A stretch of 33,038 bases of DNA from Smittium culicis (lineage: Eukaryota > Kickxellomycota > Harpellomycetes > Harpellales > Legeriomycetaceae). Shown here piece by piece: positions 22,301-31,292 of this stretch. The stretch lies in contig LSSN01002457.1 in assembly GCA_001970855.1 (NCBI GenBank), positions 1 through 33,038 of the forward strand. Direction: 5' to 3'. The first letter of the stretch is position 1. Every line of letters starts with the position of its first letter. The translations under genes were made by a program, and so were the position numbers. The notes beneath the pieces were generated by a model. The model was not told the origin of the DNA and did not search any database. It worked only from the letters and a program-made list of their open reading frames with translations.

Positions 22301-22562
22301 AGAGTCGTTTAAATTGGGTATTGGAATTAAGTCATTGTCGGAATTAGAATTTTGATTTTTGTCTAGGGAATTAGAGAATTAAATATAGGCGAATATTTAC
22401 AGTGTTTAAAGATAAAAGCGGATAGCGAAATGATATAATGTGTGTGTGGCTAAAAGAAGTCAATTTTATAAGACAAAAGAAACCTGTGATTTTAAATATT
22501 GTGAGTATTTAATACTTACCTGACTCAATAGGGGAAAGCTCTTGGAAAACGTTTTGTTCCAT
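19347..22562 (-). CDS. COP1: COP1-type RING/coiled-coil/WD40 E3 ubiquitin ligase (8 exons)
   Basis: Exons 22562-22520, 22362-22114, 22018-21904, 21767-21708, 21628-21141, 20970-20050, 19875-19541 and 19469-19347 join in frame to 777 residues, stop TGA. Residues 1-135 are a polar N-terminus with a KKRGR basic patch. A C3HC4 RING follows: C136, C139, C151, H153, C156, C159, C170, C173 (C-x2-C-x11-C-x-H-x2-C-x2-C-x10-C-x2-C), ending with the COP1-like 'NNIFPNLSIKKALDKI'. A helical coiled-coil-like stretch covers ~220-370, then a seven-blade WD40 from ~395 with COP1 hallmarks 'YLACSDYEGLVNVYD', 'EHEKRTWSVDFSRTE', 'CSGSDDCRVKIWN', 'GHTNEKNFVGL' and 'FVSAVCWK'. COP1 targets transcription factors for ubiquitination in plants and animals. 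The blade 1-2 loop is ~70 residues longer than in Arabidopsis. Six introns are GT-AG. The last fits only as GC-AG. Start codon is plausible but not proven. Confidence 0.93.
19470..19540 (-). other. candidate GC-AG intron (COP1 intron 7)
   Basis: The donor is TTTTG|GCAAGT and the acceptor CAAATAG|ACT. Phase 0 on both sides is required to reach the conserved 'FVSAVCWK' ending. All nearby GT dinucleotides give phase 1 and lead to a stop. GCAAGT is the consensus expected of rare GC-AG introns. Confidence 0.75.
19884..19958. repeat. 22-bp tandem repeat inside COP1 intron 6
   Basis: The unit TAGTTAAAAAATATAGTATAAA occurs twice exactly (19884-19905 and 19906-19927) and a third time in modified form to about 19958. 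It fills nearly half of the 174-base intron. Confidence 0.8.
21708..21767 (-). other. 60-base COP1 micro-exon carrying the RING core
   Basis: This exon supplies 'PICLELMSNPYITQCGHSF' and is flanked by introns of 136 and 79 bases. Both boundaries fall inside cysteine codons (TG|C): the first RING cysteine C136 at its 5' side and the fifth ligand C156 at its 3' side. Gene finders may skip it, because the flanking sequence is open in the minus strand from 21822 to 21109 and mimics one continuous exon. Confidence 0.9.
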
Positions 22563-24371
22563 TTTGTGATTATGAAGTGTAAAGTTATATGATCTTTTGA
22601 AATTGAATCTCAAGAATTGGATATAACAAATATCTTCAAAAAGATAACACTGTTAAAAAAATATTGATATTGATTTTTGACGCCTTTTTTAGAACGAACG
22701 AAAAGGGAGTTGAGGAAGAAAATAGAAGTAGGGTATATGAGATAAGTTGATATCAAATAATGAGTTAAGGAAGTAACCTAATATTAACGGTTGATTGTCT
22801 AACTATATGTAAAAAAAAGGGCTTTGAGTTCTCAAGATGAAGATGGATTTGAGATAAATTGAGATAATTATTGAATTGGTATCATGAAAAAACAATAGTT
22901 TTTAAAAAGTTGCAAGCTATCAAGTTGAGATAAATCAGAGATGGTAAATTAATCAAAGCACTATCAGCTCAAGGATTTGATATAATTAATTTTTATTGTG
23001 CTATATATGTTGTGAAATTAGAGGAGTTATTTTTTGAGAATATTGTCGGATTATGATAAGGGCAAATGAAAACGGTCTAAAGATTAGATTTCATTTCAGT
23101 GTAATTGTATTATATTATTGATAAAGTAGGTCAGAGTTCGGTTGAAGGGTATTAATGGGAGATGTTGAATACAGGTATTGTAGGGGATTGGGGGGGAGGG
23201 GATTATAGTGATTGGGCATATAAAGTAAGATAGTATGAAGGTTGTCGGATTATTAAAAGATAATGAACAGAAGAAAATACTGAATAGTTGAAAAGCTTGG
23301 TGAAGTAAGTTTGGCTCTTGAAGAATAAAAAGGGGGGATTTTCTCAAAAGAGAATATGTTATTGTTAATGTATTTTTGGAAGATTAATAGTTTATATTCT
23401 TGTTGAAATATTTCAGGTATTTTAAAAATAAATAAGGAATAGAGACGGAAACTTGAAAACAAAAGCGTAATTAATCAGCAATTAAGTTGGAAACTATTTG
23501 GTTCCTGCATTAATTCAAAAACTAAAACGAATCTGAGTGGTTTTATGAAAGCTAAAAACAGAGGATATTCACTCAAAAAACATTCGCGATAAGCTTATAA
23601 ATGCGTAGGTGAGAATACTGGCTATGACTGCATCTATTCGCTACTAGATTTTATCTGCCAGACATTCAACTTTCACTTTTATTGTCATATAATTTAAATC
23701 AGATACTTGTCTAAAATAATGGTTGGCTAGTTGCTACAAAGTATAAATATATCTACGCTCTTTATATTTATTGGACTTTCTTATAGTTGTATCGAATAGA
23801 TTGATAGCATAAAAATCACCTTCGAATCAAAGAAAAGAAAAGTTTCAATAGTTCTGCCTTTAGATGACTAAATATCAATTCTAAAAAATAACCAAAATAT
23901 AATATAAATGGTTATAGAGGAAGAAAAAAAATTTCTAACTACATTTTGATCTTAGCTCGACTTTTATAAGTGTATGCGTGTATTAGTAGCATAAAGACCA
24001 GCATTGCTATATTTTATATTCATATATGTGAGCAACACACTGCAAAGAGAATATCAACTAGCTATAGTTTCAGAACAGGGTACTCAATCCACTTCTGCAT
24101 TTTGAGACTGGTGCACAATACTGTATATTGAACTTATTTTTCCTGTGTTTAGTCACGCCGCTGTACACTCACAAATTTAAAACTTTTAAAATCTCAGGAT
24201 ATTACAGCTTCTGAAATCGTCAGTAACTCGTTAGTGCTACAAATTTCGCACTTTCGTTTTAACTGATTAAAATTAAAGTCTAATCACAATTTACGGAAAT
24301 TAATAACTATACGGTTAAATGCGCTCATTACGCCGATTTCTCTCTTTAAAGCTTAAAATCAAATTAATCTA
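22563..24371. other. divergent intergenic region upstream of COP1
   Basis: About 1.8 kb. Minus-strand frames at 23096-23462 are low-complexity and unsupported. It holds the second copy of the AGTCACGCCGCTG motif (24151) and ends at MITE copy 5. No promoter element can be named with confidence. Confidence 0.4.
24151..24163. repeat. AGTCACGCCGCTG motif, copy B
   Basis: Exact match to 2401-2413, followed here by TA (CTGTA). An element end bounded by a TA target site would look like this, but no opposite terminus was found nearby. Confidence 0.35.
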
Positions 24372-24569
24372 TTAGCCCTTTCACTGGTGATAGATTGTTT
24401 ATTGTTAATCAAGCTTAGCCAACTATGCTAAGTTAAAATACGTTCATTCCTAGATCTTAAGAAATATTGGTATATTTCAAAATAGCTGCAAATAATAAAT
24501 ATACTTTTAAATTTTAAACGAATCATAAAAGTTGATTATTAACAAGAGTGTTGGGCGGGAAAATGTTAA
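24372..24569 (+). mobile_element. TTAA-ended ~195-bp MITE, copy 5
   Basis: Left end TTAGCCCTTTCACTGGTGAT, right end GAGTGTTGGGCGGGAAAATGTTAA. 'AGAAATATTGGTATATTTCA' and 'AAACGAATCATAAAAGTTGA' match copies 1 and 2. It lies about 330 bases upstream of the dihydroxyacetone kinase start codon, so it may sit in that gene's promoter. Confidence 0.7.
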
Positions 24570-24897
24570 TATTAGATACTTTTACCCCTTAAAAGTTATC
24601 ACTAATCTAACAAATTAAAACATACTTTTTTTATGCGTTTTTACAGCTTTAGAAATACATTGATTAGTCTCCACATTTACTATCACCTAATAAAAATAAC
24701 CGTTTTATTACAAAAGCTACAACCCAGCTTTCCTTCGTTCTTTTACCACAAACTCGATCAAGTACCAGCAATTTACTTTATTCAAAAGCTTCTTTACCTT
24801 CTATTATCCGACCCCTCCATCTCATACATCCTTATATCCTTTGTATGTGCTATATTAACTCTTTTTATATTTCTTATATAGCTATTCCAACTTCAAA
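24570..24897 (+). promoter_or_regulatory. pyrimidine-rich upstream region of dihydroxyacetone kinase
   Basis: The plus strand becomes C/T-rich towards the start codon (stretches near 24730-24760 and 24800-24840) with a TATATAG at about 24876-24882. Pyrimidine tracts before the start are common in well-expressed fungal genes. The 82-codon frame 24633-24881 is a by-product of this composition. Confidence 0.35.
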
Positions 24898-26870
24898 ATG
24901 TCTACTGAAAAACACTTTATAAATACCGCCCAAGAGGTAAATTTCGCAATATAAATACCTTTTTGTCTGCACCACTGCTAATTTTAACCAACCAATCTTT
25001 TCTTTACCTTCACATAGTTGGTACTCGATTCCTTAAAGGGCTTCGTCTCTACAAACTCCCATTTAAAGCTCGACGAAGAAAACAAAGGTACCAATATTAA
25101 GCTTCTGATATATATAAACATATCACCACTACCTCTTAATCGCTCCCACTTCCAATTTTCTTTTAATTGCATTCCTTTCTATTACCGATAGTTGTCTACT
25201 TGAAAAATATCGATCAAGTTAAAGAGAATCAAGTTACTTTGTTCAGCGGCGGTGGCGCTGGTCATGAGCCTTCTCATGCTGGCTTTATCGGCCCAGGCCT
25301 CTTATCCGCTGCTGTTTCTGGCCACGTTTTTGCCTCCCCCTCTTCCTCACAAGTTCTCAACTGTCTCAAGCGTGTTCATTCCCCAAAACACGGTACTATT
25401 GTTATTGTCAAAAATTATACCGGCGATATTCTTAATTTCGGTCGCGCTATTGAAAGATTCAAAGCCTTACAAGCTTCCAAGAATATCTTTGACACTAAAG
25501 TTGCAATGGTTGTTGTTGGCGATGACGTCGGTGTTATTAACGAGCTTGAAGAGGTTGATGTCGGCAGGCGTGGACTTTCTGGAACCATCTTTGTCCACAA
25601 AATCGCTGCTTCTGCTGCCGCCGCCGGTCACACCTTCGAAACCGTCGAGAAAATCGCGAACTATGTCGCCAATAACGTATTCACTATAGGCTGCGCTTTA
25701 AACCCTGCTTCTGTTCCCGGATCTGGTTTGCCCCGCATCTTAGCCGCTGACCAAATCGAATTCGGTATGGGAATCCACAACGAGCCTGGCTTTAAAACAG
25801 TAAAACTAAGCTCCGCTAAAGAAATTGTTTCTTCAATGGTTGATGTAGTTTTGTCATCAAAGCTCTTCATTAAATCTACTCAAAACTACACTTCTTCTGG
25901 AAACGCTAAACGCGTATCTCTATTGATTAATAACTTGGGCGCTCTATCCAACTTGGAGCTTGGCTTGGTTTCTAATGAAGCTATTAACCACACTTTAAAC
26001 TCTGGCTGTCAAATTGCCCACTCTTTCCAAGGAACCTTTATGACTGGTTTGGCTATGTCTGGCATCAGCATCTCTATTCTAGTACACCCCTCCACAGAAT
26101 CTGAATTTGATATATCAAAGCTCATTGATTATCCTTCTTCCGCTCCTGGATGGAACAACCACATCCAAGTAGCTGATAGCTCATCCCAGTCAGACCTGGC
26201 CGCTAGCAGCGATAAATCTGCTTCAAAAGATTTAAGCAACGTGCCAAACTCCCCAAATAAAAAGATCTGGGTTAATATCATCGACTCCATTTACGCAACA
26301 GTTAAAGAACAAGAACCAAAAATCACTGAACTCGATTCCATCATGGGCGATGGCGACTGCGGCCATGTCCTCCTTTCTGGCGCTGAGTCCGTCCATGCCG
26401 CCATCCATTCAGACTCCATCCCAATCGACGACACTGCCTCCGCTATATCAACCGTCTCCTCTCTCCTAGAAGCATCAATGGGTGGAACTTCTGGCGCCAT
26501 ATACTGCCTCTTCTTCGACGGCGTTTCCCAGCACTTAGCTTCCCTCAAATCAAACGATATCTCTCACAAAGACTGGTCTGACTCGCTCTCAGTCGGCCTC
26601 CAAACTATCCAAAGGTACTCAACTGCAAAGGTTGGCGACCGCACAATGGTTGATGCCATCCAGCCTTTTGTTGAGTCTCTGCACTCAACTAATTTTGACA
26701 TCAACGCTGCCCTACAAGCCGCCATCAAAGGAACTGAAAGCACCATCGATATGGTTCCCCTACGCGGTCGCGCCGTTTATACTGGAAAGGGCAAAGGTGT
26801 AGCTGATGCTGGTGCCACCGGCGTCTGCGCCATCATTCAAGGATTAGCTTCTGCTCTCGCCAACAATTAA
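24898..26870 (+). CDS. DAK1: ATP-dependent dihydroxyacetone kinase, Dak1 type (3 exons)
   Basis: Exons 24898-24936, 25018-25087 and 25192-26870 join to 595 residues, the usual length of single-chain eukaryotic Dak. It phosphorylates dihydroxyacetone to dihydroxyacetone phosphate in the cytosol, for glycerol use and detoxification. Start 'MSTEKHFINTAQE' matches the family's KHFIN N-terminus. DhaK domain: 'SGGGAGHEPSHAGF' (55-68), 'KNYTGD' (110-115), 'GMGIHNEPG' with the substrate-linking histidine H232, and 'LLINNLGALSNLELG'. After a Ser-rich linker (~365-390), DhaL domain: 'MGDGDCGH' (421-428, Mg-ATP aspartates), 'SMGGTSG' (465-471) and 'VGDRTMVDA'. The final 'DAGATG' has Ala where Pro is common. 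The coding part is markedly richer in C/G third positions than neighbouring genes, suggesting high expression or a different history. Confidence 0.96.
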
Positions 26871-27374
26871 AAAAAAAAAAAGATTTTATACCATAATCTT
26901 CTTTTCAAATTGCTATAGTGTACTACCTTAATATGCAAACTCACCTTTTTTATTTTTAATTATGGGTATTATTCAAAATATTTCTAGCTCTCTTTTGTTT
27001 AAAAGTACCATAAAACTCACTTCTATTTATTAACAGCCCTTTCTATCTACCTTAATTAAATTATGATTCTTAAAACTTTAATTAAATGGCTATATGCCTA
27101 ATACGTTTTTATATACTTGACAAAAAAAAAAAAATCTTAGGATCACTTCCTATGCCTATTGTTAATTGGTTTCGAATGAAAATATTAAATTCTATTACAT
27201 GAGAAAGTATTAACGATTAATATCAGCTTGAACAGCTATAGAATTATTTTTAATTAGTGTTTTATTTGCTGAAGGCTGATTTGTATTATCTTACACCCTA
27301 CAGTAATAAAAAAAGACTTTTTTTATCGCCTATAAATAAGTTATTTATATAAAAAAATGTATAGAATATGGAAT
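26871..27374. other. convergent intergenic region, kinase 3' to transporter 3'
   Basis: 504 bases. An A run follows directly after the kinase TAA and another lies near 27121-27133. AT-rich, with no coding signal. It presumably holds both polyadenylation regions. Confidence 0.5.
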
Positions 27375-29103
27375 CTAACGCTTTTTCATGAGCGTGAAGA
27401 CAAGCAGTAAAGTAAAGCAAACAAAGGATATAGACAACAGCTGCAGGTTAAAGTCGACAATACTTGTTGTACATCTCAAATCACACTTTACTTTTGTTGT
27501 TGTTTCCGAATTGATTAGGTCAGCAACGGAGCTTAGTTTGTTTGAAGTTATAGTTAATCCAGAGTCCCAGACTGACCCGAATAAGGAGTTGCAAATATGC
27601 GCGCCAATTGAAGGGCCAATGGAAATGATACCGTAAATTACACCAAAGTTCTTTGTGCCCCATAGCTCGGAAGCGTAGCTAGGAGCGAGCGAGAATAGCG
27701 AGCCCATACTTAGCCCAACGAGCGAGGAGACAAGTTTCAAGTCGGAGATGCTATCGATTCTCGAGATTTTGGATTGCGCAGAGTACATCAACGAAACAGA
27801 GCCTAGCAAAAGAGCAACAAGTGGTATTTTAAAGTAGTTGGTGATGATATCGGATATCAGCCCTGACGAAATTCTGCCAAAGAAAGAAAAGAGTGCTTGA
27901 TTTGCAACAATTTCATTTTTAACGGGCTCAAAGTCTTTCATTGTATAAGCTTTTGTAGTTGATTCGCTTGGAGCTTGATTGTTTAATAGAGCCTTAGTGA
28001 GTGTTCCGCAATTGTTTATAAACATAATTCCAGGACCAGAAAAACACAAAATTGCCAAGAAAAGAACCCAACAAAACGGGCTTTTAAAAAACATCGATAC
28101 TTGTGGAGGAAGTGACTTTGAAATTCTATTTTTTGCGTGAGAAAATGAATTGACGAGATATGATTTGAACAAGTCAGCGCTTTTGGGCTTTAGTAGTCCT
28201 TCGAATTCAGATCTAGGAGTTTTGATAACTTGCGGGCTTGAACTAGACTTAGCTCCAGGTGATACTGTTTGGACATCTGCATCAACTTCCTTCTTTGATT
28301 TCATAGATGGGATATAGTTAGATGTATCTTCTAACGCGCCATCATAAAACAAGACAGATATTAAGAGGCTTGAAAAGCCGTTGAAGGTAGCTAAAAATAT
28401 CAAAAATCTAAATGGAGTATGGTCGGTAGCGAAAAAGATGGTTTTAATTTTAGCGAATAAGTAAGGAGCAAGTCCAATAATCGATATTGGAATGCTTAAA
28501 GATAATCCTTTTATGCTGGAATTTTCAAACATAACGGCAGTTGTAGAAATTCCGCTCATGTATATAGCTTTTGAAGCGACACCTACTATTGAAAATAGAA
28601 CAGTTGCTAATCCAACTGCTTGAGATCTATGTTCACTTGTATATTGACTGTATCGAAACAATAAAGCAATTCCAAAATACCCAATGAATATCGAAATAGC
28701 AGCAAATTTAATACAACTATAATAAATATCATGTATGCATACAGATTAAAATTTAGACTGAAAACTGGTATTAGAAGAAGAAAATTTAATTAATGCCATA
28801 TTAAAAGCGCTAGTGTATTATAACTTACGATTTAGGGCCAATCTTTATGGCAAGATAACCAAAAAACGGTGCAACTATATGATAAGCATAATCGCACATA
28901 GAAACTATCGAGTTAGTTTGGTAATTCGTGAAGCCTAGCAGTTCGATAAAAGCAGTGCCGTAAGAAGCAAAAAGTGGAATTGTTCCTCCGCATAACATAC
29001 CGAAGCAAACGACGGAGAATAAAAGTAATCTGTAATTCGACTTTTCATTTTCCAAATGCAAAAGTAATGGGCTTTTATTTAAATTGAGTCTTGTTGATTT
29101 CAT
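27375..29103 (-). CDS. Mch1/nodulin-like major facilitator transporter (2 exons)
   Basis: Exons 29103-28829 and 28716-27375, joined at a GTAAGT...ATAG intron of 112 bases in phase 2, give 538 residues ending in TAG. The ATG is the first after an in-frame TAG. About 12 hydrophobic segments can be counted, in two halves split by a hydrophilic loop (~220-295, rich in Ser, Lys and Pro), the layout of the fungal Mch1 group and plant nodulin-like proteins. Supporting motifs: 'PLFASYGTAFIELLGFTNYQ' in helix 1, 'SGPGIMFINNCGTLTKAL' at the start of the second half (~318-335), 'FGRISSGLISD' (371-381) and 'LAPSYASELWGTKNFGVIYG' (~435-454). Mch1 was named as a monocarboxylate-porter homologue, but its substrate is not established, so none is claimed. 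No obvious cleaved signal peptide. It probably acts in the vacuolar or plasma membrane (inference). Confidence 0.88.
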
Positions 29104-29892
29104 AGTGATAAATTCGTGGGAAAGGTTAAACGTCTAATATTCAATAAAGAGCTGGGAGTAATAAGTTATTGTGTGATGAGAATCATGCTGTAAATGTTCG
29201 GAATGCTTAGTTGGTAGAGCTCTATAGCGAGAAAGAGGGAAAAGTTCGAATAAGCTATTTTGGGCGGTTCCTAAACGATAAGATATGCAGGAAAATTTAA
29301 AAGTAAAAGAACTAAGAAGTGTTTTGCATTAGAGCTTATCGGCTATTTTTCTAGTGGCACAAATTTAAACATTACTGCAAATCACCGCCTTCTAAACCTT
29401 TTAGATTTTTCTTTTTTTCAATATATCTGTGTAACCACTAAAATTGGCTTTATTTATAAAGTTCAAGGTTCTGATCAGCCACCCATTGGCTGCATATAAT
29501 AGTTTTTTTTTTTGTAATCCCTTTGGTGAGGGATTTATTCTCATTTGACAAAAAGTCCATTCCTATCTAATAATTTCAATCATTCTAATAATAATATTAA
29601 ACATTATAATACCAAGGGTCTCAAGTATAAATACCTCAAAGCCACTGAGTGCTATTCAATTTTTGGAGACTCTTTAATAAGAGAGCACTTTTATGCTTTA
29701 TGAGTTAGTGGGTATGAAATTTCTATTTCATGGTTAACCAATAAATAAAACTTTTTTTTTTTGAAACTATTACTTTTAGAAATATATAAATAAATAGAAA
29801 AATCAAATATCTTTCTAATTCCGCCAATAATAATTTTTATTTTATAATAATCGGTCCAATAAATATAATCTGCAACAAAGTGTTTACTTCAA
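29104..29892. other. intergenic region upstream of the transporter
   Basis: About 790 bases between the transporter start and MITE copy 6. A tRNA-like box pair lies at 29203-29261. Beyond it are several short imperfect inverted repeats (for example around 29650-29692) and T runs. No protein-coding frame. Confidence 0.4.
29194..29275 (+). ncRNA. tRNA-like Pol III promoter remnant
   Basis: GCTTAGTTGGTAGAGC (29205-29220) has the form of a tRNA D-arm with A box (stem GCTT/GAGC), and AGTTCGAATA (29243-29252) resembles a T-loop B box at usual spacing, with TTTT at 29258-29261. An anticodon arm and a proper T stem cannot be formed, and the acceptor ends pair only in part. It is therefore a degraded tRNA or a fragment of a tRNA-derived short repeat, not a working tRNA. 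Confidence 0.35.
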
Positions 29893-30089
29893 TTAACCCT
29901 TTCACGCGCGGTAGATTATTTTTGACCCACCAGATATAACCAACAGCGTTCAATTAAATTACTTTAATTCCGAGGCTATAAGAAGTGTTGGTTTGTTGTT
30001 GAAAAATAGCAAATAGTTAACTTTATTATAAATCATAAACGAATCATTAATTTAATTTATTTAAAGAGTGCTGGACGGGAAAGGGTTAA
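29893..30089 (+). mobile_element. TTAA-ended ~195-bp MITE, copy 6 (intact ends)
   Basis: The cleanest copy: TTAACCCTTTCACGCGCGGT at the left and GCTGGACGGGAAAGGGTTAA at the right, with perfect TTAA on both sides. All interior landmarks are present ('TTCCGAGGCTATAAGAAG', 'AATCATAAACGAATCATTAA', 'AAAGAGTGCTGGACGGG'). Confidence 0.8.
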
Positions 30090-30353
30090 AAACCCCCCAA
30101 TTCATTTCGAATGTTTCACAAAATAATGTATATTAATTATACGTTCAAGTTTCACTTAGACTTTAATAACGATATGAGATTTCGCTCAAGAAGATTTTTT
30201 TATTAGCCTATACCTGAAATAGCTCATGATTCTCACCTATAACCATCCTCTGAAATATCATTGCTCAGCTGTTAACACTCAATAATCACGTATACCAGAC
30301 ATAGTTAATTTTAAATGTTATATAGTGCATATATATTTATGTGGCTGATTTCT

Positions 30354-30549
30354 TTAACCCTTTCCCGTCAAAAAAACTTTTAAAAAATTAATTTATGGCT
30401 CTTTTATGACTTAATAGATGATTAGTTATTTGCTACTATTCTTAAGTAATCCAACAGCTGGATGAGCCTCATTAGTATTTTTATTAAATTAAATCCAATT
30501 GGCTAGATTTTATATCCCAAAAACAGTCTACTGCCTAGGAAAGGGTTAA
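30354..30549 (-). mobile_element. TTAA-ended ~195-bp MITE, copy 7 (inverted, intact ends)
   Basis: TTAACCCTTTCCCGTCAAAA on the plus strand is the complement of the right end. 'CAGTCTACTGCCTAGGAAAG' plus GGTTAA closes the copy, with TTAA on both sides. 'CCAATTGGCTAGATTTTATA' is the complement of the 'ATATAGCCAA' landmark. Orientation is opposite to copies 6 and 8. Confidence 0.75.
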
Positions 30550-31093
30550 ATTAGATTAGCTCTTATAATTTTAATGGCTATACACTTGAACTTTAAAATA
30601 TATTACATCTTTATATACACCGCTGAACACATATACTTATACTCTACTTATACATTTCATATATTTATGCATTTTTTCTAGCTTCCAAATTTATCAAGCA
30701 TATCAGTTGTCTATTTTCTTTACAAAAATTATAGATATACTCTCATTTTTTTGTGCTTAAGCTGTGAATTTGAATTCGAATTTAAACTAACGTGAAAATA
30801 AGTTCTAGGTAAAATGATTTTCACAATAAGCTAGAATTCAATCATTGATTTAGTATAGTTAAAAAAATATTGCAAAGAAAATATTTATGTTAGCTATTTC
30901 TTTTTGAATAAGTTGTCAACATTTATAACCAACAAGTATTTATAATATCTATAACAATGTTCGAATACAAATTTTTTGAGACTTATTGCTTTTTACCTTC
31001 TGTTTTCTTCGCACTTATGTTTAGAATAAAATAAAATTCACATAAATTCCTTGTACCGACTAATCCCGATTATAAAATAGTACTTTCAGCTTT
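30550..31093. other. AT-rich spacer without recognised features
   Basis: 544 bases between element copies 7 and 8. It contains a short GAATTTGAATTCGAATTTAAA self-complementary-like run near 30765-30786. No gene signal. Confidence 0.5.
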
Positions 31094-31292
31094 TTAACCC
31101 TTTCCAGAGTGGTAGAATATATTTGGATTACAAAATATAGTAAGCTGCGTTCAATAATTATAGTTTATATCCGACCCTCATAATACTGTTGGCTTGCTGA
31201 ATATTGGTATCAAATAATAAATTTACCATTAAATCATAATCGAATCAAATAATCTGTTATTTTTTTAATTATATAGGATGCGGAAAGGTTAA
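31094..31292 (+). mobile_element. TTAA-ended ~195-bp MITE, copy 8
   Basis: TTAACCCTTTCCAGAGTGGT at the left and GGATGCGGAAAGGTTAA at the right, TTAA on both sides. 'ACAAAATATAGTAAGCTGCG' and 'AAATCATAATCGAATCA' match interior landmarks of other copies, with more divergence. Confidence 0.7.

Noticed and set aside
23096..23462. Overlapping minus-strand frames of 83 and 69 codons
   Set aside because: Low-complexity Phe/Ile/Pro/Ser composition from a purine-rich plus strand; no motif or splice partner.
24633..24881. 82-codon plus-strand frame before the kinase
   Set aside because: Its hydrophobic Leu/Ile/Phe/Ser composition is what a pyrimidine-rich promoter translates to; it has no family resemblance.
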